This document shows positions 54,932 through 64,000 of a stretch of DNA of 64,000 bases, piece by piece; within the stretch, counting starts at the first letter, position 1; each line of letters begins with the position of its first letter. The notes beneath the pieces were generated by a model. The model was given only the letters and a program-made list of their open reading frames with translations, was not told where the DNA came from and made no database searches. The DNA comes from an uncultured Alphaproteobacteria bacterium. GTDB taxonomy: Bacteria > Pseudomonadota > Alphaproteobacteria > Rhodobacterales > Rhodobacteraceae. The DNA is taken from assembly GCA_902599445.1 (NCBI GenBank), contig CACKFK010000002.1, forward strand, positions 40,285-104,284, given 5' to 3'. A program made the position numbers and the translations under genes.

Positions 54932-56731
54932 CTAGATTGGGGAACAGGAATGAATGAGCCATTTCTGAACTTCTGGTTTAAGTTTTCGCACTAATTTATT
55001 TTTTAATTTCGTATGATAATCATTCAGCCAACTGATTTCTTCTTTTGTTAAAAGTTCGAGTAGCAATAATTTTTGGTCTATTGGACACAAGGTTATCGTC
55101 TCAAAACAAAGCATTGATCTGCTTCCTTCTTGCTTATTAGGTGTGGCTACTTTAACAAGTAGCAAGTTCTCAATTCGTATTCCATGGCTACCTGGTAGAT
55201 AAAAACCGGGTTCATTAGAGATTATCATGCCAGCTTTAAGTTCGATCTCATTTCTTCTAGAGATGGCCTGAGGCCCTTCATGGACTGATAGAAAACATCC
55301 GACCCCGTGACCGGTCCCGTGATCATAGTCAAGACCTTTTTGCCAAAGGTGATATCGTGCAACGCTATCTAGGTCCCTGCCAGAGAGCCCTTCGGGCCAT
55401 TGTAACCTTGAGATAGCGATCATTCCTTTAAGTACTAGGGTGAAGTGTTGCCTCTTTCTCTTGTTGACTCGCCCGGTCGCTATAGTCCGTGTTAGGTCTG
55501 TTGTCCCTTCTACGTATTGTCCACCGCTATCAATTAATAGGAGATCATTCTTTCCAATGGTTCTATTGGTCTTTCGACTCGCTCTGTAGTGTATGATTGC
55601 ACCATTCGGACCAGACCCGCATATAGTATCGAAAGAAGGCCCTTGATATTTTTTTTCTTGTTTTCTGAAATTTTCAAGCGATCCAATTATAGACATTTCA
55701 TCTATATTTTTGTTAGTATTATTAGACAACCAATGTAGAAATTTTATCATCGCAAGACCGTCTTTTTGATGTGCTAACCTGATTCCCTTTATTTCAGTGG
55801 GATTTTTTATGGATTTTAAGCTATGGCTTGGGTCTTGGCAGTCATGAATGACGGTATAATTAGTAGGTAAGTAATTCTTAATAGCAAACGAACAACTTTT
55901 CTTGTCAAGCCAGATCTTACCAGCCAAAGTTCTCAGTCTGTTTTTAAATTCTGCAGTTGGAAAGAACTTTATTTTCGGTCTCAGCTCTTTACTCAAGTAA
56001 GCGGGTATTTTTTGGGTATCTAAATATACTTCAATTTCTGAATTACTGTTTTGTATTGCAAAAGCTTTAACGATTGGCGTGTTACGTACATCATTGCCTC
56101 TAATATTTAAGAGCCAACAAATCGAGTCAGGCAGAGTGTAGATCACAAAATCAGTTCTACAATCTTTCATTATTTTACTCACATGATTCAGTTTTTTCGT
56201 GTAACTTTGTCCTGTATATTTTTTGTCTATTGTATAAACTTGGTTTAACTCTTCTTTTGGTTTATGTTTCCATATTCTATCGATTAAATTGAATGTTGGC
56301 TTAATTTTATGGTATTTTTTGAGTTCTTTACCTAGGCTTTCTATTTCTTTAATTGTATGTAACCAAGGATCAAAAGCTATCACACTAGGGGTTTTTTGAA
56401 GTTGTATTAACCATTCAACTATTACTTTCTGCTCAAGGTTCAGCACATTAATTTCTTTATTATTCTTTTCCCGTCTTGCTTGGAGGGTATAGCGACCGTC
56501 TACGAACAAGGCAACATTTTCCATTGTAACAATGCATAAGCCGGCTGAGCCGGTGAAACCAGATATCCAAGTAAGCCTGGCATCAGTTTCTGAAATGAAT
56601 TCTCCTTGATGGCAGTCAGCCCTCGGCACTAGAAACGCATCTATTTTTGCTTTTTCCATTAATTGTCTTAACAGTTCTACTCTACTAATATTCGAATTAT
56701 TAGGAGTAGCTGCAACAATCCTATTTTTCAT
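54932..56731 (-). CDS. pepP: Xaa-Pro aminopeptidase (M24B, long form)
   Basis: A metallopeptidase that removes N-terminal residues preceding proline. From the ATG at 56731 it has 599 residues, the long three-domain form similar to eukaryotic APP1: two creatinase-like N-terminal domains (LTWISGFTGSAG, ALFVDGRYTLQAR) and a pita-bread catalytic domain. Metal ligands are the aspartates in LLLIDSGGQYVEGTTDLTR, the histidine in GTGHGVGCFLSVHEGP, and the glutamates in NEPGFYLPGSHGIRIEN and CFETITL. A GTG at 56743 would add four residues. It stands between the thioesterase and cobT genes. Confidence 0.92.
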   Translation of the reverse strand: MKNRIVAATPNNSNISRVELLRQLMEKAKIDAFLVPRADCHQGEFISETDARLTWISGFTGSAGLCIVTMENVALFVDGRYTLQARREKNNKEINVLNLEQKVIVEWLIQLQKTPSVIAFDPWLHTIKEIESLGKELKKYHKIKPTFNLIDRIWKHKPKEELNQVYTIDKKYTGQSYTKKLNHVSKIMKDCRTDFVIYTLPDSICWLLNIRGNDVRNTPIVKAFAIQNSNSEIEVYLDTQKIPAYLSKELRPKIKFFPTAEFKNRLRTLAGKIWLDKKSCSFAIKNYLPTNYTVIHDCQDPSHSLKSIKNPTEIKGIRLAHQKDGLAMIKFLHWLSNNTNKNIDEMSIIGSLENFRKQEKKYQGPSFDTICGSGPNGAIIHYRASRKTNRTIGKNDLLLIDSGGQYVEGTTDLTRTIATGRVNKRKRQHFTLVLKGMIAISRLQWPEGLSGRDLDSVARYHLWQKGLDYDHGTGHGVGCFLSVHEGPQAISRRNEIELKAGMIISNEPGFYLPGSHGIRIENLLLVKVATPNKQEGSRSMLCFETITLCPIDQKLLLLELLTKEEISWLNDYHTKLKNKLVRKLKPEVQKWLIHSCSPI

Positions 56732-56756
56732 TTTTCTTATCACTAATCCAGTTCAT

Positions 56757-58583
56757 TTAAAGCCTTGGTTTTTCTCTTTTATCAAATAAATTTGCGAGTT
56801 GCTCAGTCATTGCACCAGCGAGTTGTTCAATATCTGTAATTGTGATTGCATTCTTATAATATCTAGTCACGTCATGCCCTATCCCAATAGCTATAACTTC
56901 AATTAAATCTCGACGTTCTATCATTTCAATCACACGTTTAAGGTGGTTTTCTAAATAATTTGACGGATTCACAGATAGGGTGGAGTCATCAACTGGTGCC
57001 CCATCAGAAATTACCATTAGAATTTTCCTTGATTCTGATCTTTTTAGTAAGCGTCTATGGGCCCATTCCAACGCTTCTCCATCGATGTTCTCTTTCAAGA
57101 GTCCTTCTTTCATCATCAATCCTAAATTAAGTCGTACCCTTCTTAATGGGACATCAGCCTGCTTATAGATCACATGTCTTAGGTCATTTAACCGACCTGG
57201 ATTATTTGGCCTGTCCTGGTTTAACCAATCTTCACGTGATTTACCGCCTTTCCAAGCCCTAGTAGTAAACCCAAGAATTTCGCATTTCACCTGGCATCTT
57301 TCCAAAGTTGATGCAATTATTTCTGCACAGATAGCAGCAATTGAAATAGGTCGACCTCTCATTGACCCTGAGTTATCAATTAAAAGAGTTACCAATGTAT
57401 CTTTGAACTCAGTATTACTTTCTTGTTTATAGGTAAGAGGAGTAGTCGGGTTTGTGATTATTCGAGTGAGTCTTGAGGAATCTAGAAAACCTTCTTCTAG
57501 ATCAAAATCCCAAGATCTATTTTGTTGTGCTTGTAGGCGTCTTTGCAATTTATTAGCTAACCTCGAAACGGCGCCTTTAACCTGATCTAACTGCTGTTCG
57601 AGATAGACTCGTAATCTGGCAAGTTCTTCCTCATCAGCAAGGTCTTCTGCTAGAACTTCTTCGTCATAGCTCGGGTTGAAGATCCGATAATTAGGGTCTG
57701 CTTCCGAAGGAAATTGGGGTTGGGATCTTTTGTGAGAATCAATTTTGTCTTGAGTGTCCTCATTGGATTCCGTTTCGTTCATGTCTTCATCCATGGAGAG
57801 GTCATCTGACTCAGAGGAATCCGAAGTTAAATCATCAATGTCCTCTGGAATTTCAGGCTGAATTTCATCCGATTCATTTGATGCCTCAGAAGGGTCCTTT
57901 TCGTCATTGGTACTATTATCCTTCTGACTGTCAGAATCTTCAGGGTCGTCGCCTAACTGATCACCATAACCGAGATTCTTTATAACGCTACGACTTAGTC
58001 TGGCAAAACTCTCTTGGTCATGTATGAGGCGACTTATTTCAATGACACTCTCACCACTTTCCTCTGAGATAAAATTTTCCCATGTTTCCAAAGCCTTCTG
58101 TGAATTTTTAGGTAATTCTCGATCAGTAGTGATCTTTCTAACAAATAACCCTATTGCTTCGGCCAGAGGAAACTTCTCTGTTTCAGCAGTGTTTTCAATC
58201 AGTTTTTTATTCGCACTATCAACCTTTAAATCTATATTTCGGGACGCCCCGGGGTATAGTGTTGCACCAGCAGCTTCACAACGAGCTCTTTCCATCTCAT
58301 TAAATATGGATAATGCAATGTTTCCACTAGGAGCATATTTTTGAGATATCCTGCTATCATGGTACCTCAGGTGCATGGCTATTGAATCTGCCTCACCACG
58401 GGCTAAAATCATGTCATTTTTGGAAAGTCTACTTGAGATTCTTGGTAATTGAACTTGATCATTATTTACATTAGCATTGTCGTTTTCAAATTTAACTTTT
58501 ATATCGACTGCTCCGGATATAGCCCTTGTTGTTTCACTTAGTGCTTTTTTTATAGGTTCTGTAATAGAATCTTTTTTATTCAT
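56757..58583 (-). CDS. cobT: Cobaltochelatase subunit CobT
   Basis: CobT is the VWA-domain subunit that works with the AAA+ ring CobS and the large subunit CobN to insert cobalt into hydrogenobyrinic acid a,c-diamide (aerobic B12 route). The 608 residues contain a central, highly acidic region (about 230-310, rich in Asp, Glu and Ser) and a C-terminal VWA domain. Its metal site DNSGSMRG is near residue 410, followed by [10 protein letters not shown] start at ATG 58583, eight bases inside cobS; an ATG two codons earlier (58589) is also possible, while a much longer reading frame overlapping cobS is not supported. CobN is not in this window. Confidence 0.92.
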   Translation of the reverse strand: MNKKDSITEPIKKALSETTRAISGAVDIKVKFENDNANVNNDQVQLPRISSRLSKNDMILARGEADSIAMHLRYHDSRISQKYAPSGNIALSIFNEMERARCEAAGATLYPGASRNIDLKVDSANKKLIENTAETEKFPLAEAIGLFVRKITTDRELPKNSQKALETWENFISEESGESVIEISRLIHDQESFARLSRSVIKNLGYGDQLGDDPEDSDSQKDNSTNDEKDPSEASNESDEIQPEIPEDIDDLTSDSSESDDLSMDEDMNETESNEDTQDKIDSHKRSQPQFPSEADPNYRIFNPSYDEEVLAEDLADEEELARLRVYLEQQLDQVKGAVSRLANKLQRRLQAQQNRSWDFDLEEGFLDSSRLTRIITNPTTPLTYKQESNTEFKDTLVTLLIDNSGSMRGRPISIAAICAEIIASTLERCQVKCEILGFTTRAWKGGKSREDWLNQDRPNNPGRLNDLRHVIYKQADVPLRRVRLNLGLMMKEGLLKENIDGEALEWAHRRLLKRSESRKILMVISDGAPVDDSTLSVNPSNYLENHLKRVIEMIERRDLIEVIAIGIGHDVTRYYKNAITITDIEQLAGAMTEQLANLFDKREKPRL

Positions 58584-59568
58584 TACCATTTTCAATAATC
58601 TGTGCACTGTTTGATAGGATGCTCTCTGGTAATTCTTTCTCAAAGCACCTCTGGAAAAATTCTGCCACCGTTGGTCGCTCCAATTCATCACATTTATTCA
58701 AAAATGTTAACCTAAAAGCAAAGGCCACATCATGGAAAATTTCTAAGTTCTGTGCCCAATTTATCACTGTTCTTGGGGACATTAAGGTCGAGATATCCCC
58801 ATTAATGAATGAGTTCCTCGTAAGTTCAGCTACAGCAATCATTTTTCTGATAATTGCTTCACCTGAGTCACCTGCCAGTTTAGGTACTTTACTGATCACA
58901 ATTTCCTTTTCTTGGTCATGGCTTAGATAATTTAATGTTGAGACAATTGACCATCTATCCATTTGGCCTTGATTGATCTGTTGGGTTCCATGATATAGTC
59001 CGGTAGTATCACCCAACCCAACCGTATTAGAGGTGGCAAACAACCTAAAGTTTTCATGGGGCGTCAAGATTTGATTTTGATCTAGCAGAGTCAACTTACC
59101 ATCGGTTTCTAGGATTCTTTGAATTACAAACATTACATCCGGTCTTCCAGCATCATATTCGTCAAAAACTAATGCGCATGAATTTTGCAAAGCCCAAGGT
59201 AATATACCCTGTTGAAACTCAGTCACTTGCTTGCCTTCTTGAAGCTTGATTACATCCTTACCTATTAAATCTATTCGACTGATATGGCTATCCAGGTTTA
59301 TTCTGACACATGGCCAATTTAACCTAGCAGCCACTTGCTCAATATGTGTTGATTTTCCGGTGCCATGGTAACCTTGTATTATGACCCTCCTGTTGTATTG
59401 AAAGCCTGCCAGAATGGCTAGTGTCGTGTCGTGGGCAAATTTGTAGCTACTATCTATTTCAGGAACACGATCCGAGCGTTCTGCAAACCCGTTGACAGGC
59501 ATCTTGCTTTTTAGATTGAACACTTTTTCTATGTCAATTAATTGTGTTGGTTTGGTTTGGCTCATCAT
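58576..59568 (-). CDS. cobS: Cobaltochelatase subunit CobS
   Basis: CobS is the AAA+ ATPase subunit of the cobalt chelatase. The 330 residues show Walker [10 protein letters not shown] (66-74), Walker B LVFDEYD (133-139), a sensor 1 region [14 protein letters not shown] and a family-typical N-terminus with the [10 protein letters not shown] segment. Two adjacent ATGs (59568 and 59565) are equally possible starts. The gene overlaps cobT by eight bases and follows the J-domain gene with a 95-base gap. The same two genes can be kept in species whose CobN lies elsewhere. Confidence 0.93.
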   Translation of the reverse strand: MMSQTKPTQLIDIEKVFNLKSKMPVNGFAERSDRVPEIDSSYKFAHDTTLAILAGFQYNRRVIIQGYHGTGKSTHIEQVAARLNWPCVRINLDSHISRIDLIGKDVIKLQEGKQVTEFQQGILPWALQNSCALVFDEYDAGRPDVMFVIQRILETDGKLTLLDQNQILTPHENFRLFATSNTVGLGDTTGLYHGTQQINQGQMDRWSIVSTLNYLSHDQEKEIVISKVPKLAGDSGEAIIRKMIAVAELTRNSFINGDISTLMSPRTVINWAQNLEIFHDVAFAFRLTFLNKCDELERPTVAEFFQRCFEKELPESILSNSAQIIENGNE

Positions 59569-59663
59569 TTGTGTCCTAACTCATTGAAAATTGTTTTACT
59601 TAAAAAGGGATTTATCATGCCTTACCAGATCACAAAGGTATTGTTTATAATCCCTAATACTTA

Positions 59664-60308
59664 TTATTTAAAACTTCGACTATCTTTTAATTGGTCCCAG
59701 GCCCATACTACCTCCGCTAATCTATCTTCATCAGCTCTACTTCCAGAGTTTCTATCTGGGTGCAAATCCTTCACTAATTCTTTATAAATTTTTCGCAGTT
59801 CTGATTTAGACATATTGTCTTGAGCATTCAATATCTCTAGAGCTTTTCTCTCACTAGCGGGAAGACGCTTTTCTGGATGTTCTTTTTGCCAAACGCCTGG
59901 GTTAGATTTTGAGGAAAGAATGTCATAAGGATCATCAAGTCCTAGTCTTGCCCAGGCCCTTCCCTCAGGTTGAATATCTTTATTATCATAACCCTTGGAC
60001 AGAGGGGATGTTTCTCTTTCCCAGACACGATCAGCTCTGAACTGTTTTTCCAGCTCTTCAGGAGAATGATCTTCAAAAAAATTCCACTTTTGGTTATATT
60101 CCTTAACATGTGTTAGGCAGAACCAATGGAATTCCTCGACATTCTTGGGAGATTTTGGAGCCCTATACTTGCCTGTCAACTCACACCCATCAGCTTCGCA
60201 AATGTGTGAAGATCTCTCAAAAGCCCCACTAGAAGCCCGATTTCTAGAGCGTCTTTTTTTGTCAGCTGAAACAGAAATATCAAATTCGAAAGGAGTTCTC
60301 CTATTCAT
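59664..60308 (-). CDS. J-domain protein of the cobS locus
   Basis: A 214-residue protein with a C-terminal J domain (about 155-212). The HPD motif that stimulates Hsp70 lies at 183-185 (DLHPDRNSGS). The N-terminal half has a basic stretch, three cysteines (37, 42, 64) plus His67 (CEADGCE, then WFCLTHVKEYN), possibly a zinc site. No G/F region or classical zinc-finger repeats of DnaJ are present, so this is a specialised co-chaperone. Such genes are commonly found beside cobS-cobT in alphaproteobacteria, hinting at a role in assembling or remodelling that complex. Confidence 0.82.
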   Translation of the reverse strand: MNRRTPFEFDISVSADKKRRSRNRASSGAFERSSHICEADGCELTGKYRAPKSPKNVEEFHWFCLTHVKEYNQKWNFFEDHSPEELEKQFRADRVWERETSPLSKGYDNKDIQPEGRAWARLGLDDPYDILSSKSNPGVWQKEHPEKRLPASERKALEILNAQDNMSKSELRKIYKELVKDLHPDRNSGSRADEDRLAEVVWAWDQLKDSRSFK

Positions 60309-60397
60309 CCCTTACACCTATTGTTTTTTTGTTTATGTTTATAGAATAATGGATCAGCAATAAAGGCCAATTTGAACATTATGAAAAGTGAGAAAAA

Positions 60398-60655
60398 ATG
60401 CAAGTTAGATTAATTATAAAGAAAAAATTAAAAAATGCATTCGACCCATCTGAATTGGATGTAATTGATGAGAGTCACAAGCATGTCGGACATATTGGGC
60501 ACAAGCCTGAAGGAGAAACACATTTTAGAGTGAAAATGAAAAGCCATGTTTTTGCCGGCTTAAATAGATTGGACATGCAGCGATTGGTTTTTAAAGCATT
60601 AGAAACTGAGATGGATAAAGGAATTCACGCTTTATCCTTAGATTTGTCAAGCTAG
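60398..60655 (+). CDS. bolA: BolA family protein
   Basis: An 85-residue BolA/IbaG-fold protein. The family core SHKHVGHIG (about residues 26-34), then THFRVKMKSHVFAGLNRLDMQRLVFKAL in two parts, is intact, including the invariant histidine. BolA proteins bind monothiol glutaredoxins and take part in iron-sulfur or stress regulation. It is divergent from the J-domain gene across 89 bases. The stop codon directly abuts the stop of the convergent small gene. Confidence 0.92.
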   Translation: MQVRLIIKKKLKNAFDPSELDVIDESHKHVGHIGHKPEGETHFRVKMKSHVFAGLNRLDMQRLVFKALETEMDKGIHALSLDLSS

Positions 60656-60994
60656 TTAATCTTTTGTGGCAGGACCCAAACTGGGTAAAATTTCTGCCCC
60701 AAACTGTCCAATCGAATCTTGCTTTAGGATTGTCTCTGGGTTCCCAGTAGGTTTAGACCTCCTGAAAATAATTAATGATACAGTTTTTTCAGTGGCGGAT
60801 CTTAGAAATGTCCTTCTTATGGGAATCCTGATAGTTTTTATATCCAAGAACTCCCAACCAGCTTTTGACTCGTTTTCTATTTTCTTTTGGACCATTTCAG
60901 CGCTTCGAACATGAATTGATCTAGAATTAAGAAGCTTATTACTCAGGTTTGGAATTGGCTCTACTTTGTAATCATGGTTTACAATATTTTCCAT
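60656..60994 (-). CDS. Small hypothetical protein, DUF4177-like
   Basis: A 112-residue protein of unknown function. The segment MVQKKIENESKAGWEFLDI (about 34-52) has the shape seen in DUF4177-like proteins, a short alpha/beta domain with a conserved GWE/L. The opening HDYKVEPIPN fits the first strand, and a later SLIIFRR fits the last one. The C-terminal 35 residues look disordered. It starts one base after the gatB stop, so it is very likely co-transcribed with gatB; no function follows from that. Confidence 0.6.
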   Translation of the reverse strand: MENIVNHDYKVEPIPNLSNKLLNSRSIHVRSAEMVQKKIENESKAGWEFLDIKTIRIPIRRTFLRSATEKTVSLIIFRRSKPTGNPETILKQDSIGQFGAEILPSLGPATKD

Positions 60995-60995
60995 A

Positions 60996-62510
60996 TTAAT
61001 TAATGCCTAGCTTTTTGGCTACTAACTGGTTAGCAACTTTTGGATCCGCTTTCCCATTGCTGGCTTTCATCACTTGACCTACAAACCAGCCCATTATTTT
61101 TGGGTTAGAAGAAACTTTTTCAACCTGTTGAGGGTTTTCTTCAATGATTACGTCTATAATTTTCTCTATGTCGTCATGATCAGTTACTTGCTTCATGCCA
61201 TGTTCTTCGATCAATTCTGATGGAGATTTCTTAGTTGTCCAGACAAGGTCAAAGAGAGACTTGGCCATTTTTGAAGAAATCTCTGATTTAATCAAATAAG
61301 ATAAAATTTCTTTCAAATGTGCTGAAGATATAGGACTATTTCCAATGTGGATTCCCTCTTTATTTAAGCGGCCAAATAATTCATTAATTATCCAATTTGC
61401 TGCCAATTTTCCATTTCCAATCATGGCCACTTCTTCAAAAAAGTCAGCATTCGCTTTTTCCATTGTCAAAACTTCGGCGTCATATTTAGTTATTTCATAG
61501 GTGTCAATGAAACGCACCTTTTTCTCGTCAGGGAGCTCTGGTAAATTTTTTTGAATGGAATTGATCCATTCTTGTGTAATTTCAAGTGTTGGCAGGTCGG
61601 GGCAAGGGAAGTAACGATAATCATGGGCCTCCTCCTTTGAGCGCATTGATTTAGTTTTTCCACTGTCTGGATCATAAAGCCTTGTCTCTTGGGTAATTTG
61701 GCCACCATCGTCGAGAATGGCTACTTGTCGACTTGCTTCATAGTCAATAGCTTGCTGAATAAACTTCATAGAATTCATATTCTTGATCTCGCATCGAGTG
61801 CCTAGATGGGAGACATCTTTTGTTTTAAGATAAGTTTCATATACTCCCTGAGGACATACAGACACATTGACATCGGCTCGCAAAGAACCTTCTTGCATAT
61901 TACCGTCGCAGGTTCCTAAATATTGAAGTATTTGCCGTAATTTTCTCAAATAGGTCGCTGCTTCATCAGAACTCCTAATGTCAGGCCGTGAAACAATTTC
62001 CATTAAACCAACCCCTGTTCTATTTAAATCTATGAACGAAAGATTGGGGTCCATATCATGGATAGACTTGCCAGCGTCTTGCTCTATATGAATTCTTTCA
62101 ATTCCTACAGTTCGTTCAGCCCCATCTCCCATCTCCACGACCACCTCTCCCTCACCTACCAAGGGATGATAAAGTTGACTAATTTGATATCCTTGCGGTA
62201 AATCTGGATAAAAATAATTTTTTCTATCAAACTGTGAAAATAGGTTAATTTTTGCCTTAAGTCCTAGACCTGTTTTTATTGCCTGTTCTACGCAAAACGT
62301 ATTTAGAACTGGAAGCATTCCAGGCATGGCTGCATCCACAAGACTAACATTTCCATTTGGTTCGCTCCCAAAATTTGTTGAAGCTTCAGAGAATAGTTTA
62401 GCCTTCGACTTAATTTGGGCATGCACTTCCATCCCGATCACTATTTCCCAATTCGACTTACTTCCTTTGATAGTTTGCGGAATCGGTGCTATTTTTTCGT
62501 TATTTTTCAT
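60996..62510 (-). CDS. gatB: Aspartyl/glutamyl-tRNA amidotransferase subunit B
   Basis: GatB activates Glu-tRNA-Gln or Asp-tRNA-Asn with ATP and amidates it with ammonia from GatA. The 504 residues cover the catalytic domain, with [28 protein letters not shown] and GRPDI-like VSRPDIRSS. The helical and YqeY tail domains (about 300-504) follow, ending with [23 protein letters not shown], typical of the tRNA-binding tail. GatA and GatC are encoded at 25945-27729. The gene is followed one base later by a small hypothetical gene and preceded by pepN. Confidence 0.97.
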   Translation of the reverse strand: MKNNEKIAPIPQTIKGSKSNWEIVIGMEVHAQIKSKAKLFSEASTNFGSEPNGNVSLVDAAMPGMLPVLNTFCVEQAIKTGLGLKAKINLFSQFDRKNYFYPDLPQGYQISQLYHPLVGEGEVVVEMGDGAERTVGIERIHIEQDAGKSIHDMDPNLSFIDLNRTGVGLMEIVSRPDIRSSDEAATYLRKLRQILQYLGTCDGNMQEGSLRADVNVSVCPQGVYETYLKTKDVSHLGTRCEIKNMNSMKFIQQAIDYEASRQVAILDDGGQITQETRLYDPDSGKTKSMRSKEEAHDYRYFPCPDLPTLEITQEWINSIQKNLPELPDEKKVRFIDTYEITKYDAEVLTMEKANADFFEEVAMIGNGKLAANWIINELFGRLNKEGIHIGNSPISSAHLKEILSYLIKSEISSKMAKSLFDLVWTTKKSPSELIEEHGMKQVTDHDDIEKIIDVIIEENPQQVEKVSSNPKIMGWFVGQVMKASNGKADPKVANQLVAKKLGIN

Positions 62511-62556
62511 AATTTGAGATTCTCAGGTTGTTATAAATGTTATTGATTAGAAAATT

Positions 62557-64000
62557 TTAGAGCTTTAATAGTCTTGCAGAAATATCCAGAGTATCTTTTG
62601 AAATATTATCGGAATACCGGATCCTTTTCAAAGAAGATTTAATGATGTCCTTTCTTTTATTTTCGAGTCTATCAACTGTTTCAAATGCCGTACATAGTCG
62701 AGCTGCCAACTGAGGATTTACTGGATCAATTTTTTTCACCCAGTCAGCAACTATTTTATAACCAGCACCATCTTCTGAATGAAAGCATCTGGGGTTGTTG
62801 AAAGCAAAAGCCCCAATCAGGCTTCGAAACCTGTTAGGATTCTTCCACTTGAAATCTGGGTGCATACTTAGAGATTCTAAAATTTTGAAGATCTTATTTG
62901 AGGGAGTATAAATAGCTTGCACTGAAAACCATTTGTCAATCAAGAGTGGGTCTCTTCGCCAGTTTTTATAAAAACTAGAGAGGGCATCACCAGCTTTATC
63001 AGATTTCACCAATAATTTTAGTGAATATAGAATTTCGGTCATATTCTTAGAATTATCAAAGCAAGTCTGACTTTTACTAGCAGTCTGATCTAAGGTTGTG
63101 ATAAAATCCAAATACCTATTTTTCAAGCGCCTTTTACCAGAATTTAATTGGTCAAATTCCGAGTCTTCAGAGATTATAGAATCATATAACTGGTATAGAT
63201 CTTCCTTTAAAATGTTAGCAATGATCCTATCAAGTTCTTCTCGGGCTAGATATATTTGCTCAGGATCAACAAATTTTTGATACGTAAGGATATGCACTGT
63301 CAATTCTTCATCTGATGGTAAAGTAAGTAGCTTAGAGAGAAAAGCTGGGTTCTCTTTGTATCTTTCAATTAAATTAGTAAGAACTGGCTCTAATTCTACC
63401 GTTAATGGGACTCTTTTAATAAGACATTCCAACAATTCAAGAAAAATTTTCTGAGTAGCTTCCCAAACACAAAAAGCGTTTGATTCACTTTGTATTATGG
63501 TCAAGAGATCATTTAAGGTACGATCTTGTTTCAGTATTACAGGAGCAGAAAAATCCCCGAGCATCACTGGAATAGGCTTGTTTTCAAAACCTGAAAATAT
63601 AAAATTTTGTGTTTTTTTTGTCAAAATTATCAAATTGTCTTCCGTTAATCGCTTCCCTTTTTTATCAATGAAACAAACTTTAATTGGAACAACCATTGGT
63701 TTGGCTTCAATGTTATCATCCTGGACGGGTATATTTTGTGTGAGTCTTAACATATACGTACCGGATCGAAAGGTTTCTTCTGATACTATCGTGGGCGTGC
63801 CAGATTGTTCATACCAGAGGGAAAATTGCTTTAGATCCCTGCCAGTGCAATCCTCAAATGTTTCTATCCAATGCTCAATTGTACTGGCTTCTCCGTCATG
63901 CCTATCAAAATATAGATTGACTGCTTTTTTATAGTCTTTTTCACCAACTATTGAATAAAGCATTCTAATTATTTCAGCACCTTTCTCATAAACGGTTGCT
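62557..64000 (-). CDS. pepN: Aminopeptidase N, C-terminal part (cut by window edge)
   Basis: The last 480 residues of an M1 metallo-aminopeptidase. The first visible codons read TVYEKGAEIIRMLYS, which matches the catalytic-domain segment of E. coli PepN near its residue 380. Then come FDRHDGEASTIEHW and a beta-sandwich with QSGTPTIV. A helical C-terminal domain follows, with DKWFSVQA, NPNRFRSLIGAFAFNNPRCFH and EDGAGYKIVADWV. The GAMEN and HExxH...E zinc motifs lie beyond base 64000. It precedes gatB on the same strand. Confidence 0.95.
   Translation of the reverse strand, partial: ATVYEKGAEIIRMLYSIVGEKDYKKAVNLYFDRHDGEASTIEHWIETFEDCTGRDLKQFSLWYEQSGTPTIVSEETFRSGTYMLRLTQNIPVQDDNIEAKPMVVPIKVCFIDKKGKRLTEDNLIILTKKTQNFIFSGFENKPIPVMLGDFSAPVILKQDRTLNDLLTIIQSESNAFCVWEATQKIFLELLECLIKRVPLTVELEPVLTNLIERYKENPAFLSKLLTLPSDEELTVHILTYQKFVDPEQIYLAREELDRIIANILKEDLYQLYDSIISEDSEFDQLNSGKRRLKNRYLDFITTLDQTASKSQTCFDNSKNMTEILYSLKLLVKSDKAGDALSSFYKNWRRDPLLIDKWFSVQAIYTPSNKIFKILESLSMHPDFKWKNPNRFRSLIGAFAFNNPRCFHSEDGAGYKIVADWVKKIDPVNPQLAARLCTAFETVDRLENKRKDIIKSSLKRIRYSDNISKDTLDISARLLKL

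Noticed and set aside
58584..58691. N-terminal extension of CobT by 36 residues
   Set aside because: It lies wholly inside cobS in another frame, and the family start agrees with the ATG at or near 58583.
60309..60397. Cobalamin riboswitch upstream of the cobS locus
   Set aside because: The spacer is only 89 bases and has no B12-box sequence.
1..64000. Mobile elements, prophage, CRISPR, toxin-antitoxin or defence islands
   Set aside because: No transposase, integrase, repeat-spacer array or defence-type gene is visible; essentially all coding space is housekeeping.

Overview
The window is a compact, A+T-rich stretch of what looks like an alphaproteobacterial chromosome. The lineage is suggested by: an HdaA-type DnaA-like gene directly before ppk and ppx; a short ProS followed by lolC-lolD; a complete division/cell-wall cluster ending in ftsZ-lpxC-bamD-recN; an FtsZ with a long C-terminal linker; and a cobT-cobS-J-protein-bolA neighbourhood. 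Low G+C, very short spacers and convergent genes whose ends touch or overlap suggest a streamlined, probably free-living marine lineage. Genus cannot be fixed by eye. I see no insertion sequence, prophage, CRISPR array, tRNA or rRNA.

Layout. 1-3334 (minus): amino-acid genes hom (cut by the window edge), alaC and glyA. 3613-13381 (plus): nadK, an AI-2E family membrane protein, hdaA, ppk, ppx, proS, lolC, lolD. 13388-21814 (minus): an operon that reads merR, acyl-CoA dehydrogenase, thiolase, FadB-type enzyme, acyl-CoA ligase and a degenerate M48-like membrane protein, with a candidate MerR operator upstream. 21815-22222 is an unusual 408-base spacer with a 24-bp perfect palindrome and a 21-codon leader ORF, whose start and stop regions can pair and mask the ribosome-binding site of the following MATE exporter gene. 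23509-28344 (mostly minus): pyrD, a DUF952 gene, a cold-shock gene (plus), a lipoprotein gene, gatA, gatC, tadA. 28388-29514 (plus): rluB-like gene and rnpB, the RNase P RNA.

29839-52033 is the centrepiece: a nearly unbroken plus-strand dcw cluster, mraZ-rsmH-ftsL-ftsI-murE-murF-mraY-murD-ftsW-murG-murC-murB-ddl-ftsQ-ftsA-ftsZ, followed by lpxC, bamD and recN. It makes and flips peptidoglycan precursors, builds the septal synthase and Z-ring, and links to lipid A synthesis and outer-membrane assembly. Many genes overlap by a few bases, implying translational coupling.

52034-64000 is mixed: a beta-hydroxyacid dehydrogenase, a D-lactate dehydrogenase-type flavoprotein, a thioesterase (plus), an Xaa-Pro aminopeptidase, cobT, cobS, a J-domain protein, bolA (plus), a small hypothetical gene, gatB and the 3' part of pepN. 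Together with gatA and gatC the window encodes all three GatCAB subunits, at two sites about 33 kb apart. Start codons were chosen by Shine-Dalgarno match and family length; TTG and GTG starts are frequent.
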